From NCBI GenBank assembly GCA_963935005.1, contig CAWWAX010000030.1, positions 1 through 17,145 of the forward strand: a stretch of 17,145 bases of DNA. The letters are read 5' to 3'. Positions within the stretch are counted from its first letter, which is position 1; each line of letters begins with the position of its first letter. This document shows, in pieces, positions 7,175-14,050 of this stretch. This DNA is from GCA-2718595 sp963935005. Lineage in GTDB: Bacteria; Gemmatimonadota; Gemmatimonadetes; Longimicrobiales; Gaopeijiaceae. The position numbers and the translations under genes are program-made. The notes below the pieces were generated by a model. It saw nothing but the letters and a program-made list of their open reading frames with translations. It did not search any database and was not told the origin of the DNA.

Positions 7175-8044
7175 CTACCAATTACCTATTGTGTCAGGGC
7201 GCACCAATGTTCCTGCTCTCTCTCGATCCTTTCTTCTTCTTATAGCTTCGGCTCTTTCCTTCCAACTACTCCTGATTGCCGCATCTCTGCTTGAGTTCAT
7301 AATATCTCTATCCTCCCAAGCCCTTCTAGTGCTTCGCTCACGTTGCCAACTATTTCCGCCAAAATAAATAGGGAGAGGAATTGAAATATCACCCATATGT
7401 AACTTGCCAGGACTCAGGCCCCACCTTTTTCCTTCGGAGTCAGTTTTTGTCCAATCAGTAAGAGCACTTTCTGCCTCCATGGCCCTGAAGACTGAATCCA
7501 CCCATATTTCCAGACGACCCGCCAACATAAGCTCCATGATTTCAGTCTCATCAAGTTGGAAAACTTCAGGTTGTGCTTTTCTCCACAATCGATCATCGGA
7601 ATTTTTTATTCTCAATATTTCCGATGCTCTTAGACGTAACTCGATATTCTCAATGTCCATATTTCCTTCTTGAATTGGTTCTTGTGGCGCCAGATCTATT
7701 TCTAACACGGGGTCTTCTTCGATTTCCTCTGGACGCTCGGACTCGGTTTCAGACAAATCGGTTTCAACTATTCTGACTACCCTGATTCCCTCGATCGAAC
7801 CGGAAATCGTTTCCCTAACTGAAATTGTTTCCCCAAGATACCAGTCTTCCACACTTAGCGAATAGATGAAAATAAGAATTCCATGGAAAACGGCAGACAC
7901 CAACAGGCCTCCAACCATCGGCCGATGGTTGAGTTTGGTCCGGCGGACATTCGTTCTACTGCTTCCGTCCTCAGTGAACATTGTCTTCCTCAGATTCTTC
8001 ATCGCACTCTTTGATCTTCCGATTTTACTTGATGAACCACACAT
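7175..8044 (-). CDS. Single-pass inner-membrane protein with TonB-like N-terminal anchor, function unknown
   Basis: The product (289 residues from the ATG at 8044) has a basic cytoplasmic tail of about 40 residues and one membrane helix (about 44-64) carrying S-A-V-F-H (Ser50, His54). This matches the S-x-x-x-H pattern of TonB-type energy transducers. An acidic, proline-containing stretch follows (about 95-128: E-R-P-E-E-I-E-E-D-P, L-A-P-Q-E-P), again reminiscent of TonB's periplasmic linker. The rest is not a recognisable TonB C-terminal domain. It has a short conserved-looking block with K-R-W-G-L-S-P-G-K-L-H-M-G (206-218) and then a very basic helical tail rich in Arg, Glu and Trp. A downstream ATG at 7981 has GAGG six bases before it, a much better ribosome site than the one at 8044, so the true product may be 268 residues. 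The gene follows the aminotransferase by 33 bases (or 96). I do not recognise the full-length family. Confidence 0.65.
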   Translation of the reverse strand: MCGSSSKIGRSKSAMKNLRKTMFTEDGSSRTNVRRTKLNHRPMVGGLLVSAVFHGILIFIYSLSVEDWYLGETISVRETISGSIEGIRVVRIVETDLSETESERPEEIEEDPVLEIDLAPQEPIQEGNMDIENIELRLRASEILRIKNSDDRLWRKAQPEVFQLDETEIMELMLAGRLEIWVDSVFRAMEAESALTDWTKTDSEGKRWGLSPGKLHMGDISIPLPIYFGGNSWQRERSTRRAWEDRDIMNSSRDAAIRSSWKERAEAIRRRKDRERAGTLVRPDTIGNW

Positions 8045-8077
8045 CCTCGAACATCTATCCGCAAGAGAGTAACAACT

Positions 8078-9244
8078 CTATCTGTCTATCAATCGTCCCA
8101 GCCTTCTCGCAGCAGCTCTCATCAGTCTATCCTCAACAGTCAACGCTATGCGAAAGTAACCCTCCCCGCCCACACCCAAGGCAGCACCAGGCAAAACAAC
8201 GACTCCCTCTTGTTCTAAAGCTTTCTTTCCAAAGTTGATCGAATTTCCCTTTCCTGGAATTGGCACCCACAAATACATAGTAGCTTTTGGTTTAGTAACA
8301 GAGAAGCCCGCTTTGGTAAAACTCTCCACAGCCACATCTCTCCGAGACTGAAACATTGCCACATTCCTTGGCATCCAATTTTCATGAATCTTCAAAGCTG
8401 TTACACCAGCAGCCTGAATAGCCTTGAAAGGGCCCGTATCCATAAATGTTTTCACTTTAGTCAATGCCGAGATTAAGTCAGCACTTCCTGCCACCCAGCC
8501 GAGGCGCCAGCCCGTCATATTATAAGTCTTAGAAAAAGAGTGGAATTCCAATGAGACATCTTTAGCTCCGTCCATTTCCAAGATACTAGACGGCTGGTAA
8601 CCATCGAACGAAATCTCACTGTAAGCATGATCATGAATTAGGACTGACTTAGTCTTTTGACAGAATTCAACAGCCTCTCGAAAATATTCAGAAGGGGCCA
8701 CTGCAGTAGTGGGATTGTTCGGATAGTTCAAATAAAGTAATTGGATTTTAGAGAGAATGTCTGACTGGAATCCATCTAAGGGGATTAGGAAGTTGTGTTC
8801 TGGCAATAATGGTGATAGAAACGGTCGACCACCCGCCAAAATGACACCACCTAGATAGGACTGATAACCTGGGTCAGGTATCACAGCTACTTCTCCAGGA
8901 TCCATGAAAGCTAATGGAAGTTTTGCGATGCCCTCTTTGGAACCTAGGAGAGGTAGTATCTCTCGATACGGATCCAATTCAATCCCAAACCTATTTTTCA
9001 TCCATTTAGCTATTTCTTCCCTGAAAGAAGGTAGCCCTATTTGAAATGAATACCGGGACATTTCGATTTGACGACAAGCTTCTGAAAGAGTTTGGATTAC
9101 TTCAATCGGTGGGCTTAAGTCTACATCTCCAGCCCCTAGATCAATGATTTCTACACCTCTTGAAGCCAGTTGTTTTTTTGTATCCGATAAATCGGATAAA
9201 GGGTACTCTGGCAACCTCAAAAATTTCTGGCTCCGTTTACCCAT
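8078..9244 (-). CDS. Class I/II aminotransferase, LL-diaminopimelate aminotransferase-like
   Basis: This is a cytoplasmic PLP-dependent fold-type I aminotransferase of 388 residues. The PLP lysine is Lys239 in H-S-F-S-K-T-Y-N-M-T-G-W-R-L-G. Other cofactor contacts are N-Y-P-N-N-P-T (about 173-179), D-H-A-Y (Asp205, Tyr208) and Arg365 in Y-F-R-I-A-L, which should bind the substrate carboxylate. The N-terminal D-L-G-A-G-D-V-D-L and L-L-G-S-K-E-G-I blocks resemble the DapL and Asp/Ala aminotransferase branch. DapL makes LL-diaminopimelate directly from tetrahydrodipicolinate for lysine and peptidoglycan. Canonical members have G-D-P-D where this has G-D-V-D, so the substrate is uncertain and I give no symbol. 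The ATG at 9244 overlaps the preceding hydrolase stop by eight bases (ATGGGTAA). A TTG at 9262 would add six residues but lacks a well-spaced ribosome site. Overlap with the neighbours indicates one operon. Confidence 0.88.
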   Translation of the reverse strand: MGKRSQKFLRLPEYPLSDLSDTKKQLASRGVEIIDLGAGDVDLSPPIEVIQTLSEACRQIEMSRYSFQIGLPSFREEIAKWMKNRFGIELDPYREILPLLGSKEGIAKLPLAFMDPGEVAVIPDPGYQSYLGGVILAGGRPFLSPLLPEHNFLIPLDGFQSDILSKIQLLYLNYPNNPTTAVAPSEYFREAVEFCQKTKSVLIHDHAYSEISFDGYQPSSILEMDGAKDVSLEFHSFSKTYNMTGWRLGWVAGSADLISALTKVKTFMDTGPFKAIQAAGVTALKIHENWMPRNVAMFQSRRDVAVESFTKAGFSVTKPKATMYLWVPIPGKGNSINFGKKALEQEGVVVLPGAALGVGGEGYFRIALTVEDRLMRAAARRLGRLIDR

Positions 9245-9893
9245 GCACAGATTCCATAGCAACTCTATTATTCAAAATGCTCTTGCCCACCACTTCAACC
9301 TCTACCATGTCTCCCGATGAGAGGCTGCCCACCCCAGCTGGCGTTCCAGTCACTACTATATCTCCTCTTTCAAGGGTCACTACTTTGGAGATGTAAGATA
9401 TCAGGAATGAGACGGAAAAAATCATATCTGAGACAGCCCCTCTCTGACGTTCAATTCCATTTACCCTTGTTACTACAACTAACTCCTTAAACTCATCTGG
9501 GGTGATTGGAGCAACATTCCCGATGGGACAAAAAGTGTCGAATCCTTTTCCTTTGAACCACTGATTTTCAGCACGTTGGATCTTGCGGGCCGTAACATCG
9601 TTCACAGGCATAACACCATCAATAAATGACCAGGCTTCAGCTGAGGAAATATGACGCCCAGAACAACCTATTCTGACACCTATCTCGCCTTCATAGTGGA
9701 CGTCTTTGACCCCTTTCGGAATGATAATCGGATCACCATTGCGAATGATGCTCGAGGGTGGCTTAAGAAAAAGTAGCGGTTCTTCAGGTACTTCATTCCC
9801 CAATTCTTCAGCGTGGGCAAGGTAGTTTCTACCGACACAAACTATCTTCGAGGGTCGGTAGAAATCTCCGTTCGAAGTTGATTCACTTTTCAT
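9237..9893 (-). CDS. Fumarylacetoacetate hydrolase (FAH) family protein, FAHD1/YcgM-like
   Basis: This 218-residue protein is a short single-domain FAH-family enzyme. Family members hydrolyse acylpyruvates, decarboxylate oxaloacetate or isomerise and decarboxylate aromatic-degradation intermediates, using a divalent metal in the cytoplasm. The metal ligands appear as Glu68 and Glu70 in H-Y-E-G-E-I-G and Asp99 in N-D-V-T-A-R. R-N-Y-L-A-H-A-E-E (22-30) contains His27 and Glu30, spaced like the catalytic dyad of FAHD1. W-F-K-G-K-G-F-D-T-F-C-P-I-G (112-125) and T-G-T-P-A-G-V-G (182-189) complete the signature. The size fits the FAHD1/YcgM subgroup. No aromatic-degradation genes are nearby, so a housekeeping acylpyruvase or oxaloacetate decarboxylase role is more likely. 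The ATG at 9893 overlaps the upstream membrane-protein gene by 11 bases, and the stop overlaps the aminotransferase. Confidence 0.9.
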   Translation of the reverse strand: MKSESTSNGDFYRPSKIVCVGRNYLAHAEELGNEVPEEPLLFLKPPSSIIRNGDPIIIPKGVKDVHYEGEIGVRIGCSGRHISSAEAWSFIDGVMPVNDVTARKIQRAENQWFKGKGFDTFCPIGNVAPITPDEFKELVVVTRVNGIERQRGAVSDMIFSVSFLISYISKVVTLERGDIVVTGTPAGVGSLSSGDMVEVEVVGKSILNNRVAMESVHG

Positions 9894-10164
9894 CTGTCAT
9901 AGCAGGCTTTTCCACTCCGCGATAGAATAGAATTAGGCTTTCCTTCAGCCCGCCTAAAATAGGAACAGGCTGATTGCTATTAGTATGTATATAAGTGCCT
10001 ACAATAGCCGAAACTCCCGCTATGGCCAGGAATAAAGCGATAATTCCCCACCAAAATCCAATATCAGCATATCCATTATTCCATCCTTCCAAAGAGTCTC
10101 CTAGCATCACAAATGCTAGGCCTAGGATCCCTAACCCCATCAGCATTCCTAAAACGCGTGTCAT
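9883..10164 (-). CDS. Small two-helix membrane protein, function unknown
   Basis: The product has 93 residues with two hydrophobic segments, about 5-22 (V-L-G-M-L-M-G-L-G-I-L-G-L-A) and about 36-58 (F-W-W-G-I-I-A-L-F-L-A-I-A-G). They are joined by a short polar loop (G-D-S-L-E-G-W-N-N-G-Y-A-D) and followed by a 35-residue soluble tail. The real-gene call rests on a good ribosome site (GAGAGG, nine bases before the ATG), membrane-protein composition and an 11-base overlap with the FAH gene, all in the direction of the operon. I do not recognise a family. It is the first gene after a 107-base gap, so the FAH/aminotransferase group may be transcribed from just upstream, but no convincing promoter boxes are visible there. 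A perfect hairpin lies in codons 15-22. Confidence 0.7.
   Translation of the reverse strand: MTRVLGMLMGLGILGLAFVMLGDSLEGWNNGYADIGFWWGIIALFLAIAGVSAIVGTYIHTNSNQPVPILGGLKESLILFYRGVEKPAMTDEK
10100..10120. repeat. Perfect 8-bp hairpin inside the start region of the small membrane-protein gene
   Basis: CCTAGCAT (10100-10107) and ATGCTAGG (10113-10120) are exact inverted copies around a five-base loop, CACAA. They are followed directly by the palindrome CCTAGG (10121-10126). The hairpin falls about 45-65 bases into the coding sequence of the small membrane protein. In RNA it would be stable enough to influence early elongation. It may also be chance given the codons used. Confidence 0.4.
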
Positions 10165-10173
10165 GTTCTTTCG

Positions 10174-10179
10174 CCTCTC
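10174..10179 (-). promoter_or_regulatory. Ribosome binding site of the small membrane-protein gene
   Basis: GAGAGG on the minus strand lies nine bases before the ATG at 10164, inside a purine-rich run. It supports both the reality of this small gene and its start. Confidence 0.5.
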
Positions 10180-10199
10180 TCTCTTAGCCTATTCAAAGT

Positions 10200-10217
10200 C
10201 TGTTTTCTATAAAACAG
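10200..10217. repeat. Perfect 7-bp inverted repeat in the gap upstream of the small membrane-protein gene
   Basis: CTGTTTT (10200-10206) and AAAACAG (10211-10217) pair perfectly around CTAT. The element sits in the 107-base gap between the helicase stop and the membrane-protein start, about 36 bases before that start. On the minus strand no T-run follows it, so it does not look like a terminator. An operator or leader hairpin is possible. Nothing else recognisable lies in this gap. Confidence 0.4.
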
Positions 10218-10271
10218 CAGAATACGTTCAACCACTAAAATACCCAGTCCTACAAGATAGTGCCCTACACC

Positions 10272-12797
10272 TTATTCATCCAATCGATAAAAACTTTTTA
10301 GATGCTTTTTAATAGACTCCCAAGTACCCGATAGCACTTCTGCCGGTGGCAGTGAATCTCTCATATGGCGACCATAGGATTTGAGTGCAATTCTTTTGTC
10401 CAGTATGACCACGACTCCCCTATCACTAGAAGACCGAATCAATCGACCAAATCCCTGCTTTAATTTCAACGTTGCAACGGGCAACAACAAATCTTTGAAA
10501 GGATCTCCTCCATTTAACAGGGTTTGTTCGATACGTGCTGCATTTACAGGTGTGGTAGGTACACTAAATGGCAATCTTGGGATTATCACAGTTTGAAGTG
10601 CAGGACCAGGCACATCAATCCCTTCCCAAAAAGATCCTACACCTAAAAGGACGCCTTGCTGTGCCTGTACTAATCTTCTTAATAGCCTAGATCTTGTATC
10701 TTCGCCTTGGACTAAAAGAGGCACTTCCAAGGTTGAAGTTTCTCTAAGAATGCCGCTAACTGTTTTTAGCGATTCCCAAGAAGTGAACAAAACCAGCACC
10801 CCTCCCTTTGCAAATGAAACCACTTCCTGGATAACCTCTGCAGTTTTCTCGTGGTACAAGTCTCCCGATGTCCTAACATCCGGAAAATCGGTGGGGATCG
10901 CGAGCATGACTTGACGGTTAAAATTAAACTCCGAGGTCAATGCCATTTCAGTAGGCAAGAGTTCTTCAGGTAAGGATTCCAACTCTCTTACTCCAAGTCC
11001 AATTCTTCCCCGAATAAACTCAAAAGATCCTTGTGTAGTGAGGGTAGCGGATGTTAACACCAACGTAGTCATTTTCGAGAATAGAGTATCCATTAGAATC
11101 TTGCCGGATTCCACAGGTACAGAATACACACACAAATCTCTATCTGTGCTCACTGTACCCTTTTTCCATTCGATCCATCTAACATGGGATTCGTCTTGGT
11201 GGTCAGCTGAAAAAACCTTACGGAGGCAGGTCGTTATTTCTTTAAGCCTAGCTTCCAAATTCACAAATTCTAGAATGCGTCCATTCATTCCATCTATACC
11301 TACCGTTTCCAACTCTAATTTCCACCTAATGTCCATAGTTTGATTTCTAAGGACTTCTAGGCTAGAAACCAACTTTTCTAAAGCACTAGAAATGATGTTG
11401 ACTGTAGGCACTTCAATTGTGAAAAGAGGAATACGATAGTGCGATCCCGGAGAAAATACATGGACCTCGCTTTCAATACTGTCCAAGAATCGTTCTAGAT
11501 TTTCTTTTACAAAACGTAGGCTGGAACTAAGCTCCTTCCCCAATCCCCCTTTCTCCTGCACCAGTTCATGATTACTACCACCCTTTTCAATTGAATTTTT
11601 TATAGCAGGAACTAATCCTAAACCTCTGGAACTAACCCGTTGAAGTAATCTTAATATCCCATCGCTAGTCACTCTTGAACCAAAATGTGTAGTTGCCACA
11701 TCCTCAATATTGTGAGCCTCATCTATAACCAAACGTTTGTAATCAGGTAGAATAAATCTTTCTTTGTTATTCAGATTCCCATCTTTAGCCGATGCGTCCG
11801 ACAAAAGAATATGATGATTAGCTATCAACAAATGAGCATTGGACGCGGTCTTTCTCGCATTTTGGTAGTGGCACTCCTGGTAAGAAGGACAGGCTCTGCC
11901 TAGACAAACTTCAGAATCGCTTTTGACTTCGTTCCATACGTTCTGACTAGGCACAAAAGACATATCTGAAAGAGATCCGTCCACGGTTTCTTCTGACCAT
12001 GAAGCTATCTCACTCAATTCTTCGGAATGAGTTGTGTTGAACAGAAGGGGATCGCTAGACATTGCTAAACGCAATCGGCGGATAGATAGATAATTATTTC
12101 TTCCCTTCACTAGTGCCCATCTTATCTTTTCCCCGAGCAATCCCTCCACTAGAGGAATATCTCTCGTGACAAGTTGCTGCTGAAGATTGATCGTACTTGT
12201 AGAAATGACACTCACTTCCTGATTTTGCTGTGCCCACAAGACCGAGGGGATTAGATATGCCAAAGATTTTCCAGTTCCTGTTCCCGCCTCAACTAAAGCC
12301 AAGCCTCTTCTGTTATATGTACGAGCTACCAGTCCTAGCATTTTTCTCTGACCACAACGATCTTCATAATTATTGAGCAGTTTTTTCATCATTCCGGAAG
12401 GTGAAATGAGCTCTTCAATCCGATTGATTTCTAACAACTTTTCTTCACTTGCTTTCGCAGGACTATTTAAGATCTTCATCCGCTGACCATCACTAGACAC
12501 AATCCCAAAACCAAGCCCGTGTTTTTCTATGCGGTTCCCCAGCGAAACTTCAGCCTCAGATGGAAAAAATTCTTTAGATTGATGACTAATGAGAAGCACA
12601 CCCAGTTCCGTGGTGTCTCTAGCTACTTGGACCATCGCCTCGTAGTTGGAACGAGCTACGACCTTAGGCTGGACAAGGTTATCTCTTGGATCTAATTCAA
12701 CCAAAAAAGCTACAGACTGACCTCGTGCCTCCTGTATACCTACTGCAATGAGTTGCCTGGAAACTTCTGGCAAGTAAAAACAACGTTCCTCATTCAA
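10272..12797 (-). CDS. DinG/XPD-family ATP-dependent DNA helicase with degenerate JAB/MPN-like N-terminal domain
   Basis: The 841-residue product is a superfamily 2 helicase of the DinG/YoaA/XPD group, which unwinds DNA 5' to 3' and resolves R-loops or repair intermediates. Helicase motifs are Walker A A-G-T-G-T-G-K-S (171-178), D-E-A-H (359-362), T-S-A-T-L in the second half, G-S-F-W-E-G-I-D-V-P-G, and motif VI Q-G-F-G-R-L-I-R. Three Fe-S-type cysteines are present (Cys298, Cys303, Cys309 in C-L-G-R-A-C-P-S-Y-Q-E-C). The position of the first ligand, usually in K-G-R-x-N-Y-x-C, is Ser238. Residues about 10-112 look like a JAB/MPN-type domain, but the metal-binding H-x-H-x7-S-x-x-D has become I-S-H-x7-S-E-A-E (70-83). 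The TTG start shares bases with the preceding TGA (TTGA overlap). It is kept because it includes the whole N-terminal domain. No 3'-5' exonuclease domain is present, unlike Gram-positive DinG. Confidence 0.9.
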   Translation of the reverse strand: MNEERCFYLPEVSRQLIAVGIQEARGQSVAFLVELDPRDNLVQPKVVARSNYEAMVQVARDTTELGVLLISHQSKEFFPSEAEVSLGNRIEKHGLGFGIVSSDGQRMKILNSPAKASEEKLLEINRIEELISPSGMMKKLLNNYEDRCGQRKMLGLVARTYNRRGLALVEAGTGTGKSLAYLIPSVLWAQQNQEVSVISTSTINLQQQLVTRDIPLVEGLLGEKIRWALVKGRNNYLSIRRLRLAMSSDPLLFNTTHSEELSEIASWSEETVDGSLSDMSFVPSQNVWNEVKSDSEVCLGRACPSYQECHYQNARKTASNAHLLIANHHILLSDASAKDGNLNNKERFILPDYKRLVIDEAHNIEDVATTHFGSRVTSDGILRLLQRVSSRGLGLVPAIKNSIEKGGSNHELVQEKGGLGKELSSSLRFVKENLERFLDSIESEVHVFSPGSHYRIPLFTIEVPTVNIISSALEKLVSSLEVLRNQTMDIRWKLELETVGIDGMNGRILEFVNLEARLKEITTCLRKVFSADHQDESHVRWIEWKKGTVSTDRDLCVYSVPVESGKILMDTLFSKMTTLVLTSATLTTQGSFEFIRGRIGLGVRELESLPEELLPTEMALTSEFNFNRQVMLAIPTDFPDVRTSGDLYHEKTAEVIQEVVSFAKGGVLVLFTSWESLKTVSGILRETSTLEVPLLVQGEDTRSRLLRRLVQAQQGVLLGVGSFWEGIDVPGPALQTVIIPRLPFSVPTTPVNAARIEQTLLNGGDPFKDLLLPVATLKLKQGFGRLIRSSSDRGVVVILDKRIALKSYGRHMRDSLPPAEVLSGTWESIKKHLKSFYRLDE

Positions 12798-14047
12798 GTC
12801 TTAAGTCTTTTCTTCTTTGCAGCTGGGAAAAGAACATTATTAAGTATCAATCTATAACCAGGTGAGTCTGGATGCAGATCTAGATCGGTCTGAGGGTCAC
12901 CAATCTGATGTTCGGGATCTTCGGGATCGTGCCCACCAAAATAAGTCCAAGTCCCTTCTCCAAAATTCCCGTGAATGTACTTAGCAATGTTACCTTCTTG
13001 AGCTAACACCAAAGTGCCCACTTTTAACCGATCTATCCTGAACGAAGTTGTCAGGCCATAAAAATCCGAGATCACTGATGTGTGATTTTGTGTTAACATT
13101 GTTGGTACTGGATCGAATTTAGCAGAGAATTCAAAAAGAGAAAAAGCTCCTAGTTGTAACCTCCAAGGAGTGTTCACTTGATGTCCATCAATGTCACTGA
13201 ATGAATTTATGGAAGTTCCTATCTGCAAGTTAGCATCTGAAAAAGCCATCGATGCCGACCAATCCATCTTTCTTGTAGCATCTGGATCTGGAGGGCTTCC
13301 ATCAGAAAATGCTGCAGCTATATCTACATCCTCAGCACCTAGCGCTAACTCCAGAGTTTCTGTTGCTGAGCACATCGCCAAAAGAAACCCACCTTCTTCC
13401 ACATAATCCCGGATCCTGCGAGCTACTGCTTTTTTAAGAGCCGGCACATCAGTAAATCCCAAGCGATCTGAGACCTCTTGGTTTCTCTCGACTTCCTCTT
13501 GTAGCCATGAAGCTCCAGCGTAGGTGATAAAAAATTTGGAATATTGCCCAGTAAAATCTTCATGGTGTAGATGGAGCCACTCATAATCTGACAACTCTCC
13601 ATTCATAACTTCTTGATCCCAAACTGTCTCATAGGGAATACCTGAATACTCCAGAGCCATGGTGACAGCATCATCCCATGGAGCACTGTTCGGAGGAGTA
13701 TATATGGCAATTTTAGGAGCTTTTTCCAATAAGACAGTTTCCATATTTGAGCCCGCGATCTCAGACCGAATTAAAGCCAATCCCGATCCAGTAACGGATT
13801 CTGTGGTTACACCACTTAGAGTAGCTCTTCGTCTGATACCGTCTACATCTGGCAAGAGAAACGATCCTCCTCTGTAATTCAGAAGCCACTCTGCACCTGA
13901 ATATTGCTCTAACGCCCAATAGGCCAACCCGTAGGCTTTAAGATGATTCTTCTGTCTACTATCCATAGGCACCAATAGTGACTGGCTTTCTACAAAACTT
14001 GCCGGCAAGAAAAGAAAAGCTTGAATTAATAGAATAATTGTTCTCAT
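12794..14047 (-). CDS. Secreted conserved protein of the family labelled 'asparagine synthetase B', true function unknown
   Basis: The 417-residue product has an N-terminal signal peptide (hydrophobic 3-18, cleavage near S-F-V-E-S) and so should be periplasmic or exported. I recognise conserved blocks of a family that databases label 'asparagine synthetase B' in Bacteroidota: P-M-D-S-R-Q-K-N-H-L-K-A-Y-G (27-40), L-L-N-Y-R-G-G-S-F (55-63), F-S-A-K-F-D-P-V-P-T-M-L-T-Q-N-H (307-322), F-G-G-H-D-P-E-D-P-E-H (370-380) and N-N-V-L-F-P-A-A-K-K-K (403-413). It has no asparagine synthetase catalytic features and is exported, so that name is very probably wrong. G-G-F-L-L-A-M-C-S-A-T-E (219-230) looks like the nucleophile elbow of a class I glutamine-amidotransferase fold, with Cys226 as a candidate nucleophile. 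That is inference. It starts three bases after the TPR gene and its stop overlaps the helicase start (TTGA). Confidence 0.8.
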   Translation of the reverse strand: MRTIILLIQAFLFLPASFVESQSLLVPMDSRQKNHLKAYGLAYWALEQYSGAEWLLNYRGGSFLLPDVDGIRRRATLSGVTTESVTGSGLALIRSEIAGSNMETVLLEKAPKIAIYTPPNSAPWDDAVTMALEYSGIPYETVWDQEVMNGELSDYEWLHLHHEDFTGQYSKFFITYAGASWLQEEVERNQEVSDRLGFTDVPALKKAVARRIRDYVEEGGFLLAMCSATETLELALGAEDVDIAAAFSDGSPPDPDATRKMDWSASMAFSDANLQIGTSINSFSDIDGHQVNTPWRLQLGAFSLFEFSAKFDPVPTMLTQNHTSVISDFYGLTTSFRIDRLKVGTLVLAQEGNIAKYIHGNFGEGTWTYFGGHDPEDPEHQIGDPQTDLDLHPDSPGYRLILNNVLFPAAKKKRLKT

Positions 14048-14050
14048 TTG

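Noticed and set aside
9245..9262. Longer aminotransferase beginning at a TTG (9262).
   Set aside because: The ATG at 9244 overlaps the upstream stop neatly and gives the normal family length. The extra six residues look like read-through of the other gene's sequence.
10165..10271. GGTTGAAC in the gap upstream of the small membrane-protein gene resembles part of a tRNA T-arm.
   Set aside because: No acceptor stem, anticodon arm or complete T-stem can be paired around it. It is a chance resemblance.
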